Source: Onchidella celtica
Lineage: Eukaryota; Mollusca; Gastropoda; Systellommatophora; Onchidiidae
Direction: 5' to 3'
Length of the DNA stretch: 64,000 nt
Assembly: GCA_963931925.1 (NCBI GenBank)
Contig: OZ007580.1
Span: 3,734,908-3,798,907 of the forward strand
Position 1 is the stretch's first letter, and each line of letters begins with the position of its first letter. The notes beneath the pieces were generated by a model. The model was not told the DNA's origin and did not search any database. It saw nothing but the letters and a program-made list of their open reading frames with translations. Shown piece after piece: positions 9,616 through 20,235 of this stretch. Position numbers and translations under genes: made by a program.

Positions 9616-10118
9616 TATGGGAACAATTCACAGTTGACATTTAAGCCAAAATATAATCATCTTGAAGGTGAAATTGTGGCCAATTTCCCAAAATGTTATG
9701 GTAGTCATTTCCCCAAGGATGGGGGTTGTTGTGGTCAACAAACCAAATCTAAGCCTAATCTTAACTCAAATGTTTTTCCGAAAAATTCACAATGCCAACA
9801 CAGCTGAAGTTGGTCGTGAAAATATTATGCAAAGAGTAACTCCGAGAATTTTTGAGACTAAATCCATGCGTGGCTTTCTCTGGTATTACCTCATGCCAGG
9901 TCCTTGTTCTGGTGCTGCTTCCTTTTCCTGGTGAAAGCCAGAAAAGTGGGCTAACTGAACATGATCACAACGAGATAACTTTGTTAGGCCAATCTAGCTG
10001 ATCCTGCTATGATCTACGTGGAACTACACAGAGTGAAACATTTCATTTTGCCAGAGATGAATCGCGTATTTCGGTATGTGTGAGAGAGCTAAGCATTAAT
10101 TTGTGACGGTGTGTGTAT

Positions 10119-10274
10119 CAGAGCGGTCTTAACACATGGACGCATTGGGCAGTTGCTCAGGTGACACAAGGGCTTAGAGGTTCCCATGTATGCAAATTTA
10201 GATTTGTTTTTGAAACTGAGAAGAAAATCCTATTGCTGTGCCCAGATGCCCATAATGATGCCAAGACGGCCCTG
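10119..10274. mobile_element. Short hAT-like MITE (156 bp)
   Basis: Left end CAGAGCGGTCTTAACACATG, right end (reverse complement) CAGGGCCGTCTTGGC. Flanking 8-mers GTGTGTAT and ATGTGTAC agree at 6 of 8 positions. It is of the same family as 12369-12509. Confidence 0.65.
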
Positions 10275-10510
10275 ATGTGTACGCCTCCTTACTTTCCAAA
10301 AGGAGAGAAGTGAGTTTATGAGCAGAGCTTTGTTACAGTGAGTGGTCGTTATTTACTTTCTAAAGGTGATGAAGTTGTGTAATCGTATAGGTAACTCAGG
10401 CCAGGTGTTCCAGCTAGCGGCTGACGCAGGCTACCTTTGCCAACACAACTGAGCTATACAACCGATCATAGACCACTCTATGTTTCAACAGCCTTGTATA
10501 ATTATCTCAC

Positions 10511-11245
10511 ATCACAACAGTGGCACATCTGACGTCAGAACATTGGTACACCTGACGCCACAACACTGGTACACCTGATCTGATGTCACAACGACTGGTA
10601 CATCTGACGTCACAACACTGGTACACCCGATCTGATGTCACAACGACTGGTACATCTGACGTCACAACACTGGTACACCTGATCTGATGTCACAACGACT
10701 GGTACATATGACGTCACAACACTGGTACACCTGATCTGATGTCACAACGACTGGTACATATGACGCCACAACATTGGTACACCCGATCTGATGTCACAAC
10801 GACTGGTACATCTGACGCCATAACACTGGTACACCCGATCTGGTGTCACAACGACTGGTACATCTGACGTCACAACACTGGTACACCCGATCTGATGTCA
10901 AAACGACTGGTACATCTGACGCCACAACACTGGTACACCCGATCTGGTGTCACAACGACTGGTACATCTGACGTCACAACACTGGTACACCTGATCTGAT
11001 GTCACAACGACTGGTACATCTGACGTCACAACACTGGTACACCCGATCTGATGTCACAACGACTGGTACATCTGACGTCACAACACTGGTACACCCGATC
11101 TGATGTCACAACGACTGGTACATCTGACGTCACAACACTGGTACAGCCGATCTGATGTCACAACGACTGGTACATCTGACGCCACAACACTGGCACACCC
11201 GATCTGGTGTCACAACGACTGGTACATCTGACGTCACAACACTAG
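10511..11245. repeat. 52-bp-period minisatellite with CRE octamers
   Basis: About 14 units of a 52-bp repeat. Each is built of two related halves, CTGACGTCACAACACTGG and CTGATGTCACAACGACTGG, each followed by a TACA(C/T) linker. By eye ten units carry the exact palindrome TGACGTCA, the consensus binding site of CREB/ATF factors; others have TGACGCCA. The second half carries the degenerate TGATGTCA. Unit length is not a multiple of three, so no long frame arises. A role as an enhancer is only a possibility. Confidence 0.9.
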
Positions 11246-11404
11246 TCATTATCGCTTGTTTTATTCTCTTATTAAATAACCAAAGTCGCTGCGAAGATTG
11301 TGAGCTGCCGAAGCTTCAATGCGCCTGCAGGCTGATGATTTTCATACAGAGACAGAACAATAAAATTATTCTGTTTACAGCAATTACTTTGAAAATCTGG
11401 ATGT

Positions 11405-11584
11405 TGAAGGCCCTGCGCGCATTAGCCGGTGTTGATCGGCCGTCTAGTTGGGTGCTGACGTCACAACATTGAGTTTCAAGGAGATCCAACTACTTGGTTG
11501 GTGGTGACGTTTCAATGAAACTCAATGTAGTGACGTCACCATTCAAGTATTCGGTCCATCAAACTCGTTGAGTGCCCGCCCAAG
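11405..11584. mobile_element. Palindromic CRE-bearing MITE, copy b
   Basis: Nearly full-length palindrome. The left arm has GGGTGCTGACGTCACAACAT then TGAGTTTCA; the right arm has TGAAACTCAATGTAGTGACG then TCACCATTCAAG. The ends resemble GGCCCTGC and GGGCGGGC. Both arms contain TGACGTCA. The TGACGTCACAACA(T/C)TG core is also the core of the minisatellite ending 160 bp upstream. Confidence 0.65.
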
Positions 11585-12368
11585 AGGTCTCACACAAAGA
11601 GTTCATCTCCATTTTTTTTAAATGCTTTTTTGTTTGCGTGTTGAATTCTCTAATGCCCAGACATATTGTATTCGCTTAGTTAACACAACAATTCTGAATC
11701 TTGCAAAAACTAATGGAAAATGGTCAAGTGAATGCAGAAATACAAAATTTAATATTTATCATGGAAAATCATTTATTTTATTATAATTAAGAAAAATGTT
11801 CCAGTTTTAGAACATTGGGCTCTGGTGATGATTTCAGATATGACACAAGAGGGTTAACTGCTTGTCTGTCTGTTGCATGTTTGTTTTGTTTGTCCGTTTG
11901 TTGTTTTTTCCACAATCCCCGATATTGGTCATAGAATAATGATCGTCAGGAAGTCACCTGCCAAATTGTATGTTTCTGCACTTACTGCAATCTGTCAGGG
12001 GAACCTTTGGCTGTTGCCTTTTCAAAGCGAGCAGGAAATGAAGAGGGAAAGAATGCTCGTGCGTGCACAGCTATGCAAATACGCAAATGAAAGAAAAGTA
12101 GCTCAAAATCTCCGCGCATAATTCACTCACCACCCGAGGGCACGCAAGCGCGCGAGGGATGGTGACATTTTTGCACGTACTCACTCCGAATTCTGTGCCG
12201 GCTCCTCGCCGTCAGGACAGGCAGAGAGACAGACAGACACCTGTTGTTTTACTGGCAAGTAGAACCGGAATTCCCGTTGTTCCTCTCAGCTGGTAGTGAG
12301 TGGGAGAGTGGGAGAGGTCTGATTTGGAGAGGGGAATGGAGGATAATTATGGAGGTGTAAGGGGGCAG

Positions 12369-12509
12369 CAGAGCTGTCTTAACTCATAGGACCACGGAGC
12401 AGTTGCACAGGGGCCTCGAGAGTTTAGGGGGCCCCATACACTTTTGAAACGGGGAAGAAAATCCCGCGCATCAGAAAAGAATCTGCCCAGGGGCCCACAG
12501 ACGGCCCTG
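12369..12509. mobile_element. Short hAT-like MITE (141 bp)
   Basis: Ends CAGAGCTGTCTTAACTCATA and (reverse complement of right) CAGGGCCGTCTGTGGGCC. Flanking 8-mers GGGGGCAG and GGAGCCAG share 6 of 8 bases. It is a sister copy of 10119-10274. Confidence 0.65.
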
Positions 12510-12580
12510 GGAGCCAGGGCCGAAGACATGATACGTTAGACAGGACAACAGGACCGATCGTTTCAGCCCAGTAAGTTGTT

Positions 12581-12792
12581 CTGTGAGTCAAGTCTGTCTT
12601 GGCTCGGTTTCATGAGTGTGACATGTGAACCATGAAGTTTAAGCTTGACCTCGCCCACTGGCGAGATTGAGTCCGAAACAAATCAGTCTCACTACTTCGG
12701 ACACGTCAAAATTGGTTTGAGACCTCTGGGGGGGGGGGGGTGCGATCTCATGCACTGAGTCGAGACAGACACAAAAGAGACTTGATTCAGTG
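12581..12792. mobile_element. Palindromic MITE, GAGTCAAGTCTG family, copy a
   Basis: Left arm GTGAGTCAAGTCTGTCTTGG and the reverse complement of the right arm CACTGAATCAAGTCTCTTTT pair with each other. The same arms occur at 16287-16444 and 17151-17326. A G tract (12729-12740) lies in the middle. No coding capacity. Confidence 0.55.
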
Positions 12793-13304
12793 GGCCACCC
12801 GTTTTACAGGCCACAGTGTACAAACATAATTAATGTTGGTGTTGAGTACAGACATACAAGTGTCGAGGTCTTGAGTTTGAGTTTTGGTTACGGCGCACTG
12901 GCACGACAACCGAAATTTTGCGTCTTTCACCTTTTTGTTGTTGTTGTTGTTGTTGCTGTTATTATTGTTTTTCGGTACCTTATTTAGCTTTGGTATTAAG
13001 AACTTCAGTACTTTAAATTTTTCAATAATTCCAAATTGATTTTATTACATTGGTAAAAAATTCTCAAGAGTTATTTTCCCGGGGTACAGCGAAATGTTCA
13101 TGTTATTCGTTTTCCAATACGTGCATTAAAGTAAGTGGAGAAAAGACAAGAAGTGGTGAGATCGTACCTTGCCGTCCACCTCCTTCTCTCCTGTCTCATT
13201 CTTCCTCTTCTTTTTCCTCCCTTTCATTCCCCCCTCCTCTCTATATTTTCTGGAACTTCACACACTTTTTTTTTTTTTAAATTTCACAAAGTTTTACAAG
13301 AGCA

Positions 13305-13422
13305 TTCTGGGATGGATGGGGGTTGGGATTAAAATAAAAAAAAGAGGGAGGTATGGTAAATGTTCTGGTTAAAATGTCTTCCCTTATACCCCAATCCCTC
13401 CCCATTCCACCATCCCAGAAGT
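13305..13422. repeat. Short inverted repeat (foldback)
   Basis: TTCTGGGATGGATGGGGGTT at the left pairs imperfectly with CCCCATTCCACCATCCCAGA at the right, leaving a loop of about 60 bp. It is probably a small foldback element relic. Confidence 0.55.
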
Positions 13423-14928
13423 CTCGGGAAGGCAACCCTGAAGAGAAATAAAGAAGAAAGTTAGTAATAAAATAGAAAAACTAGACGCCCGCGTCATGCC
13501 TGTAAATCTACACGGATGTATTTCTGCTTGATGGCTACTTAAAAACTGCACTCGTCACGGTTCCGTCAACAATACTGCTCGCACACAGGAGGTCCAGATT
13601 CTATCACACCCGCGCGCCATCGAGAAAGCACGTAATCTGACAATTTGTTTATACGTTCAGCAGTGACGGGTGAGCACTTTAACCTTTTACAAACCACCCC
13701 ACACCTCCAGCAACACAACAACACGTGTGATGTTTTGTTTACCTTTGTGGTTTTTCACATCCGGGTACATTAACCGGGCAAAATGTAGTTACCGGTGACG
13801 TCATTAAAGTATTTTTTTTCTTATAAATTTCATACTTTTCTCGACACTGCCAAAGTTATGAATGGAGAAAAATTCCCAGGAAGATATAACTCTGCACCAA
13901 CGGGAAGTCTTCCTAATACTTCACAGGACGAAAATTTACAAACAGCCAGGGGTTATTTCGCCATTTTGACGAAGGCTTCATGATTGTGTTTCTACATCGT
14001 GTCTGTGGGATGGAAATGGGTCTGTTCAAAGATGAATAATCAAGTTTATCTCTGTTGTATCTGGGGTCAGCTGCGTTTTGGAGTTTGATTTTGGAGAAAG
14101 TACGTCTACACGATCACGGCCATACTGTGCTAGGGAGAAGCCATACGATAGACAGAATATAGCACAATGATAGGACAGTAGGAGACTCTACCAGAAGCGC
14201 ACACCAACCACCCGTATCTGGAGTCAGCAGAATGGGTGTCTATACAAAACAGGACCGGGGTATCTTCAGTTGTGAAATTAAAAAAAAAAAAAATTCCTTG
14301 AAGAGAGGCATCACTAGTGAGCGAACATTCTAGATTTCAAATCCTTGCTAGCTAGCTCACTCTCGCCCCCCCCCCCCAATCCCTCCCCCCCCCCACCCCC
14401 CCCCCCCACACCCCGATTAACGTCCTCTGAGTTATGAGTTTAAAGTTGGGAGGTCAAGGAAGCACGTCAACACCATAAGGGGGCGGGCACATTGTGCTAG
14501 GAAAAAAAAACAAGACGACAGACACTATGAAAGAGGGATAGGACAGGAGGCAAGAGGAGACCCTACAGGAAACGCCCACCAAGCACCCACCTCTCTCCCC
14601 CCCCCCCCTTCCCTTCCTCCCCCCGGAGGAGCATAGTATGCAGAAGAAAAAGACAGAGATAACAAAGTTCAAGCAAGAATCTGGCAGCATTTTCAGATTA
14701 CTACAACTTCTCATAAGGTGAGCTGGAATAACTGGATTTTAACTTATGTCACCGAAATAATCATTATTTTTAACCTCGATGGGAGGAAGGGTTTGGGTTT
14801 GCATTCCGGTTTCACTGCTCGTCGGCACAATAGCAGCTTCTTGGCGCCTTTTTGCGGTCTTCTGGGGTATTTTATGTATTGTATGTTTGGTATTAACAAT
14901 TTCATCAATTTAAATCCCACAAATAGAA
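13423..14928. other. Intergenic stretch, no gene recognised
   Basis: Nothing recognisable except C-rich tracts at 14366-14418 and 14597-14623, which are G-rich on the minus strand, with runs long enough for G-quadruplexes there. Open frames are short and without domain support. Confidence 0.6.
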
Positions 14929-15398
14929 TCTATACTATATATATATTTGTGGACTTGAGATTTTTCGTTGCAAAAGGCTTCTGAACCACTCAATTCTCAG
15001 ACTTCAAATTTTATATGGTGCATCAGAATGGATGTAAGGGTGCACAGTTTTTAATAGAAGTCTCAAATCGGTGTAGTTTTTTTATTGGAAATTTATTGTT
15101 TCGCCATCATTTAGAGCTATTTCGAGTCATAGTTCGCCATTTTAAGGTTTCGTTTTCACTTCCTGCGATGTGTTCACTATCAAACACACTAACCCGTGCG
15201 CAAATCATGCTGTTGTACGGGATGCACAGGGTGTCAACTCACAAAGGCAGAGCAGTAAGACTTATTTAAAAACAAACAAACAAAAATAAGATAAACAAAT
15301 AGGAACAGGCCAGATGAAGCAGGTCCATAATAACCACACAGAACTGAAACTAATATTCAAACCGATTTATCCCGGGCAGGGCCGGGGACCTCAACTAG
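14929..15398 (+). mobile_element. Non-autonomous Helitron, family 1, copy A (470 bp)
   Basis: Begins TCTATACTATATATATATTT after an A and ends with a GC-rich hairpin (CCCGGGCAGGGCCGGGG) about ten bases before CTAG, followed by T. TC at the start, a 3' hairpin and CTRR at the end, inserted between A and T, define Helitrons. About 93-95% of the visible sequence matches copies at 51950-52421 and 52422-52886. No Rep/helicase frame is present, so it depends on an autonomous partner. Confidence 0.85.
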
Positions 15399-16286
15399 TT
15401 AAGTATAATACAGTTACATACAAACTTGATTTACATTGGTAAATTCTGAGAAGGAAAGGATTAGTAGTGGCCTTTGTATTCTATGAATATGGTAACATTG
15501 GAGAAAGTTGCGATATGTGGTCGTTGTAGGAGAAGCCGAGCAGCAGTAGTTGATGTTTTAGCAAGTGGGAGGGTGAGGTGTGGGGGGGGGGGCATAGTTA
15601 ATGGTGGTAGTATTTAATATTAGTGATAATAATTGCACAAGTTGTGTTTAGTTGTAGTAGAAGCAGTGATAGCTGATGTTTTAGCATGCGGAAAGGGGAT
15701 ATAAATTATGTCCATGTCAGTGTGTCTACAGACGAGGCCGTTCTACATGGTCTATTCAGTTTATGTATTGATGGCGTGAAGAAGTTTTGTACTCAGAAAA
15801 AAAATGGAGTTCCCGACCCTCCTTCCTCGTCCTCGATAATCCCCCCCCACCCCCCACCTCCCACTCCCCGATTCCAACTCGGGCAAAGTTCAAAAGGTCA
15901 CACATTATCACCGTCTCACCTTTCAATTCCGGACAGCAAATATCATTATTCAGTACCTATGTACACTTCCGTGACCTCAACCTGGGGTCATCACCAGTGT
16001 ATATCTCTAGCACACCTGGTCCCTACTCTACACTTCCAGGTTTTGTTTACATTTGCTGACCTGACCCACGCGCATGCGTAAAAATATGGAGCACTTAGGA
16101 CTCTGAACCAAGGTATAGAATACACATCAATGACAGGATATTTTCCCAGGACGCCCACATCCAATTTGTGATAATGTATCTGGAATTTTAGCCGATCTAT
16201 CAATGACGTCATAAAAAAGGCGTAGATGGATATTCAATCTCTCAGAGGTGGAAATCAAATTATTGGGCAAAAGAATGCTCGTAGCA
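15399..16286. other. Intergenic stretch, no gene recognised
   Basis: No protein family is recognisable. It includes C-rich tracts around 15841-15870, which create proline-rich chance frames, and a TGACGTCA near 16204. Nothing else stands out. Confidence 0.55.
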
Positions 16287-16444
16287 CACTGAGTCAGAAC
16301 TCTTTTGCGTTGGTTCTAGTGTGAGGGGTGGGGGAAAGGCTGTGGGTCGGGACTGATCGAAACAAGCTTGTCTTGCTGAATGATTCAAAAGAAGTTCAGA
16401 TCTGAGCCGAAACCGACGCAAAACAGACTTCACTCAGAGCGCTG
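16287..16444. mobile_element. Palindromic MITE, GAGTCAAGTCTG family, copy b
   Basis: The left arm CACTGAGTCAGAACTCTTTT and the reverse complement of the right arm CTGAGTGAAGTCTGTTTTGC are imperfectly complementary and match copies a and c. Confidence 0.55.
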
Positions 16445-16837
16445 ACAAAAAAAAACGCCGACCGGCGCTGCACTGTGGCGACGACGTGCCTGCTCCAGTT
16501 GTAACTGGGCTGCAATGGCACAAAGGCAAATTTCCCAAATGGGGTTAAGAGTTATACAAATACAAAAACAAAATATATACAAATTCGAAACGTGTTCAAG
16601 GCTATCTCAAGTTTTAGTTCAGAAACCGACAGTCCGATCCGGGAAAATCAGATCAAAGCTTTTTACAGGAGATGGGAAAATTGGAAATATCATTTAAGAT
16701 ATTCTTTATCTTGTGCTAATATTTCCAGTACCCTAAGGTTAACCTTTTGATTACTGATTTCTCCAGTTTCGAACTTGAAAATTGGGTTATCTTACGCTGT
16801 TTTGAGTTCCTCGCCCTTGCAGGATATTGAAAACATC

Positions 16838-16996
16838 AGCTGGCGGAAGCAGAAACGGCAAAGGGAAACGGCAAAAACTCTCCAACCGGTGAAATAGAAA
16901 AAATGTTTTGCATATGTATCGAAATGCCATTTCTGTACGCGTGGAAACACTCTTGATTTTTGCCTTTCCCCTGTCCGTAAACATGAAAACGCAGCT
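16838..16996. mobile_element. Palindromic MITE, AGCTGGG-end family, diverged copy
   Basis: Starts AGCTGGCGGAAGCAGAAACG and ends CATGAAAACGCAGCTT. The internal GGAAACACTC and TTTTTGCC blocks match 31836-32011 and 7510-7840. Confidence 0.55.
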
Positions 16997-17150
16997 TTAG
17001 TTACCTTCGGTTACAACAAATTTCTCCCATTTTTTTTCCCATTTTGGGAGCATTGAGCTTGACACTTGATGCCATGGAGAACAGAATACTGAATGCAGCT
17101 GATTGGTTTCACATGGCCTCACACAGAACTTTCGCTTCGCCCAATATTTA

Positions 17151-17326
17151 GGCTAACAGCCCTCTAAGTCAAGTCTGTTCTGGGTTAGTTTTGAATCCGA
17201 TTTGAACTTCCCTTGAATCAGCTAGCAAGACAGAATTATTCGGTCTCACTAGAGCGCGAGGTTCCTTTCAACTCCAAAGTCCTCAAAACCGAGGCAAACC
17301 AGACTTGACTCAGCACGCTGCGGGCC
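17151..17326. mobile_element. Palindromic MITE, GAGTCAAGTCTG family, copy c
   Basis: Flanked by TTA on both sides (17148-17150, 17327-17329). The inverted ends are GGCTAACAGCCCTCTAAGTC and, as the reverse complement of the right, GGCCCGCAGCGTGCTGAGTC. A TTA target duplication and GGC start fit PIF/Harbinger-type MITEs. Confidence 0.65.
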
Positions 17327-17879
17327 TTAGATTATAAATGTAGCCACAATGGCGGCGGAGCATTGCATGATGCGCTTCGTCACAATTAAAATTTGGTGAC
17401 GTGACGTAAACAAAAGAAACAAAAAAAAAACATGCCTTTAAGACTGTGTTCACGTTAAAACTCCGGGTACACTCAAGTTTACTTTATACAAAAGACAGAG
17501 GGAGAGAAAATTGTATGAAAGTCAGTCTTCGATACGGCCAAGGCTATCGACCCTGCGGAAGGAGAGAATACTTGTAATGTGGGTTTCTTCTGAGTTGTGC
17601 AGGGGGAGGGGGGGGGTGGAGAAAGAAAAATGTTAAAAGAACAAGATTAAAAAAGGAGTCGACTACGAAGAGCAAGAGGATCGATCTCTCCACCACGAGC
17701 CGAGGAATAAGAGGTGAATTAATAATGGCAGAATGTGTGCCAGTCACTCATTCTTGCTTGGCTTAGCGGTCGCTGACCTTGATCCAGAATGTGCACGGAA
17801 TTGAATCCGGATGGTCTTTCCCTATGATTGATCGAGCCTGTTGAAACAGACATAGTTATCTCACCTTGCTGTACTTAAT

Positions 17880-17943
17880 GTATGTATGTGTGTGTGTGTG
17901 TGTGTGTATTTTTGTGTGTACGTGCATGTGTGTGTGTGTGTAA
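17880..17943. repeat. (TG)n microsatellite
   Basis: TATG followed by runs of TG with short interruptions. Confidence 0.85.
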
Positions 17944-18011
17944 TGGTTTTATTTTGTCTGTCTAGGAAATGAGGGGGGGAGTAGATCAGTATATGGGATG
18001 AGGAAAAAGGT

Positions 18012-18035
18012 AATAATAATAATAATAATAATATA
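18012..18035. repeat. (TAA)n tail of the LINE
   Basis: Triplet microsatellite at the 3' end of the minus-strand LINE. The same type of tail follows the LINE ends at 56693 and 57396. Confidence 0.8.
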
Positions 18036-18174
18036 TTGCATTTATATAGCGCCCAACCCCGTCGATGACAAGCTCTGGGCGCTTTAACAAACTCTTACAC
18101 ACACACACACACACACGCATACACAAAAGAAATTCAAAAATATTTACTATTGTTGCTGCCGAAAAACACCTAGC

Positions 18175-18765
18175 CTAGTTTGTCTGAAAGAAATGGGTCT
18201 TCAGATGGCGTTTGAAAGAACCAATGTCATTAATTTCCCTGGTTGTCTTTGGAAGAGTGTTCCAGATGGTAGGGCCAAGAAATGAAAAGGACTTTTCTCC
18301 TACAGTGGACAGATTCATTTTAGGTACTTTCAATTTTGTAGTGTCAGATGATGATCTTAGTTGACGAGATGGAACATAGTAATCAGTTAAATCAACTAGG
18401 TACGATGGAGCAGTATTATTGACACATTTGTGACAAATGGATGACAATTTGTACATTATTCTTTTCTCAACTGGCAGCCAGTGCAAACTCTGCAGAAGTG
18501 GCAGTGCTGAATCTCTTTTCTTTTTCTTCAAAACAAGTCTCGCTGCATTGTTTTGAGCAATTTGGAGTTTTCTAATATTTTTTTGTGAAATTCCAGCCAA
18601 AAGGGAGTTGCAATAGTCAAGCTTTGAAAGTACAAAAGAATTTACTAAAACAGCCGCAGTTTCAGTTGAAATAAGATGTCTGATTTTACCGATTTTCCAG
18701 ATTTCCATGTATAGAATGCGAATGAGGTGACTAACCTGAGATGACATAGAAAGATTCGAATCCAT
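18175..18765 (-). CDS. LINE ORF2 fragment: C-terminal tail
   Basis: Continuation of the same ORF2 in another frame after the one-base slip. It shows LDYCNSLLAG, NNAARLVLKKKK, LHWLPVEKRIMYKL, NTAPSYLVDL, SRQLRSS and GPTIWNTLP..SFKRHLKTHFF. This block order is the conserved tail downstream of RT in L2/CR1-type LINEs. It ends at the stop next to the short 3' UTR. Confidence 0.85.
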   Translation of the reverse strand: MDSNLSMSSQVSHLIRILYMEIWKIGKIRHLISTETAAVLVNSFVLSKLDYCNSLLAGISQKNIRKLQIAQNNAARLVLKKKKRDSALPLLQSLHWLPVEKRIMYKLSSICHKCVNNTAPSYLVDLTDYYVPSRQLRSSSDTTKLKVPKMNLSTVGEKSFSFLGPTIWNTLPKTTREINDIGSFKRHLKTHFFQTN

Positions 18766-19861
18766 GTAAACCCCTAGGTTTTTTACTTTTTTTTGAAATT
18801 TCTATTGAATTAGTGCCAATTATCATCTCAGTTCTGTCCACTTCTTGCAGAACCCGCTCACGGCCTAATAAAATAACCTCAGTTTTATCCTCATTTAGAG
18901 CCAGTTTGTTTTGGTTCATCCAGCTTTTAATTTCTGTTATACAGTTTCCAGCCTGCTGCAGAAGGCTGTCAACATCGCATGGCAAGGCAGAACTGTAGAG
19001 CTGGGTATCATCAGCATAGAAATGATATTGTAAATTAAATTTCTTTATTTCATGTACAAGTGGAATAGTATAGACAGTAAACAAAATAGGACCAAGCACT
19101 GAGCCTTGTGGTACGCCATACTGAAGCGCATAGGAAAAAGATCTTATTTTGTTGGTTACAACAAATTGGTGGCGATTTGACAGATAAGATTCGACCCATT
19201 TAAGGGCGACCCCTCTGATTCCAAACGATGTTTCTAGCCTTCTGAGCAGGATTTCGTGGTCGATGGTGTCGAACGCTGCTGATAGATCCAACAAATTTAG
19301 CAGAGTAATATTTCCAGAATCTGCCTTTACTAATATGTCATTCATGATTCTTAATAGTGCAGTTTCAGTACTGTGGTTACTTCTGTAAGCAGATTGAAAT
19401 GGTTCCAACAGGTCATTATTTCTCAAATGACACATTAGTTGTTGTAATATCACCTTTTCAAGGATTTTTGAAAGAAAAGGAAGGTTTGAGACGGGTCTAT
19501 AATTTTGCAACATGTTTTGATCAAGAGTCGTTTTTTTCAAAAGTGGTGTTACCCAGGCTGTTTTAAAATAATCAGGGACAGACCCACTTAAAATAGAGTT
19601 GTTTATTATTTTTGTAATAGTTGGAACCAGTTCGTCAATACAAGATCTAACCAAAAATGTAGGAATAGGATCGAGGTCACAACATTTTGATGGCGATGCC
19701 ATGATGATAGATTTTACAGATTCATTCGACACAACACCAAAAGTGTCTATAGGATTACCCTGAAACTCATCAAAATGATCAATGGCATCAAAACTGTCAA
19801 GATTTTCTCGGATAGTTGTAACTTTTTTATCAAAATAATCAGCAAAAACATTGGGCAACAA
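18731..19861 (-). CDS. LINE ORF2 fragment: reverse transcriptase domain
   Basis: Open frame of 376 codons inside the LINE, carrying all the core RT motifs including YADD in FYADDTQLY. Codons upstream to about 20227 are in the same frame (to a TAA there), so the methionine at 19861 is not a true start. The RT copies the element's RNA at a nicked target site. The frame leaves the correct register at the A-run near 18790 and reads on for 24 codons that are not LINE sequence. It resembles vertebrate L2 and CR1 RT most closely. Confidence 0.85.
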   Translation of the reverse strand: MLPNVFADYFDKKVTTIRENLDSFDAIDHFDEFQGNPIDTFGVVSNESVKSIIMASPSKCCDLDPIPTFLVRSCIDELVPTITKIINNSILSGSVPDYFKTAWVTPLLKKTTLDQNMLQNYRPVSNLPFLSKILEKVILQQLMCHLRNNDLLEPFQSAYRSNHSTETALLRIMNDILVKADSGNITLLNLLDLSAAFDTIDHEILLRRLETSFGIRGVALKWVESYLSNRHQFVVTNKIRSFSYALQYGVPQGSVLGPILFTVYTIPLVHEIKKFNLQYHFYADDTQLYSSALPCDVDSLLQQAGNCITEIKSWMNQNKLALNEDKTEVILLGRERVLQEVDRTEMIIGTNSIEISKKSKKPRGLHGFESFYVISG

Positions 19862-20235
19862 ATTGTTCTCGTAAATTGTTGGTAGAGGTGTTTCCTTTCT
19901 TTTCCCTGTGAGTTCATCACAAATACTAAAAAGTTCCTTACAAGATGTAGAATTTTGAAGTTTAGTGACATAGAAGTCTTTTTTTGCAAGTTTAATAACA
20001 CATTTCCATTTGTTCTTCTGGTATTTGAAAATGTCCTTGTGGACTGTAAGACCTGTCTTTAACCATTTCCTTTCTGCTTTGCGACATTCTGCTTTGGCTG
20101 CCTTGACATCTAGGGTGTACCATGGAGCGAACGGTCTGTTGGAGATTGACCTGGTCTTGATAGGTGCATGTCGCTGAAGTAGATCTTGCTGGATGTTATT
20201 ATAAGATGTAATGTCGCCTTCAAGGTAGCCGACAA

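Larger units (their letters stand above)
18012..20235 (-). mobile_element. L2/CR1-like LINE, 5'-truncated, with reverse transcriptase
   Basis: This is the 3' 2.2 kb of a non-LTR retrotransposon read on the minus strand. From about 20230 downward come a basic linker (KAECRKAERKWLKTGL, KDIFKYQKNKWK) and the reverse transcriptase. RT motifs are NYRPVSNLPFLSKILEKVIL, SAYRSNHSTETALL, LDLSAAFDTIDHEIL, GVPQGSVLGPILF and the catalytic FYADDTQLY. Then comes the C-terminal tail KLDYCNSLLAGI, AARLVLK, LQSLHWLPVEKRI and APSYL..Y. The frame ends with a stop at 18175. The 3' UTR has a GCGC hairpin (TATAGCGCCCA/TGGGCGC) and ends in a (TTA)n tail. The apurinic endonuclease part is missing, as in a 5'-truncated insertion. 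One frameshift is visible: an A8 run (18786-18793) where seven A would keep the frame through KNLGVYMD. Inactive copy. Confidence 0.9.

Noticed and set aside
10511-11245. CRISPR-like repeat-spacer pattern
   Set aside because: Both halves of the 52-bp unit are conserved between units, so there are no spacers.
15686-16081. 131-codon proline-rich frame
   Set aside because: It runs through C-rich tracts and lacks motifs; the composition explains the absence of stops.
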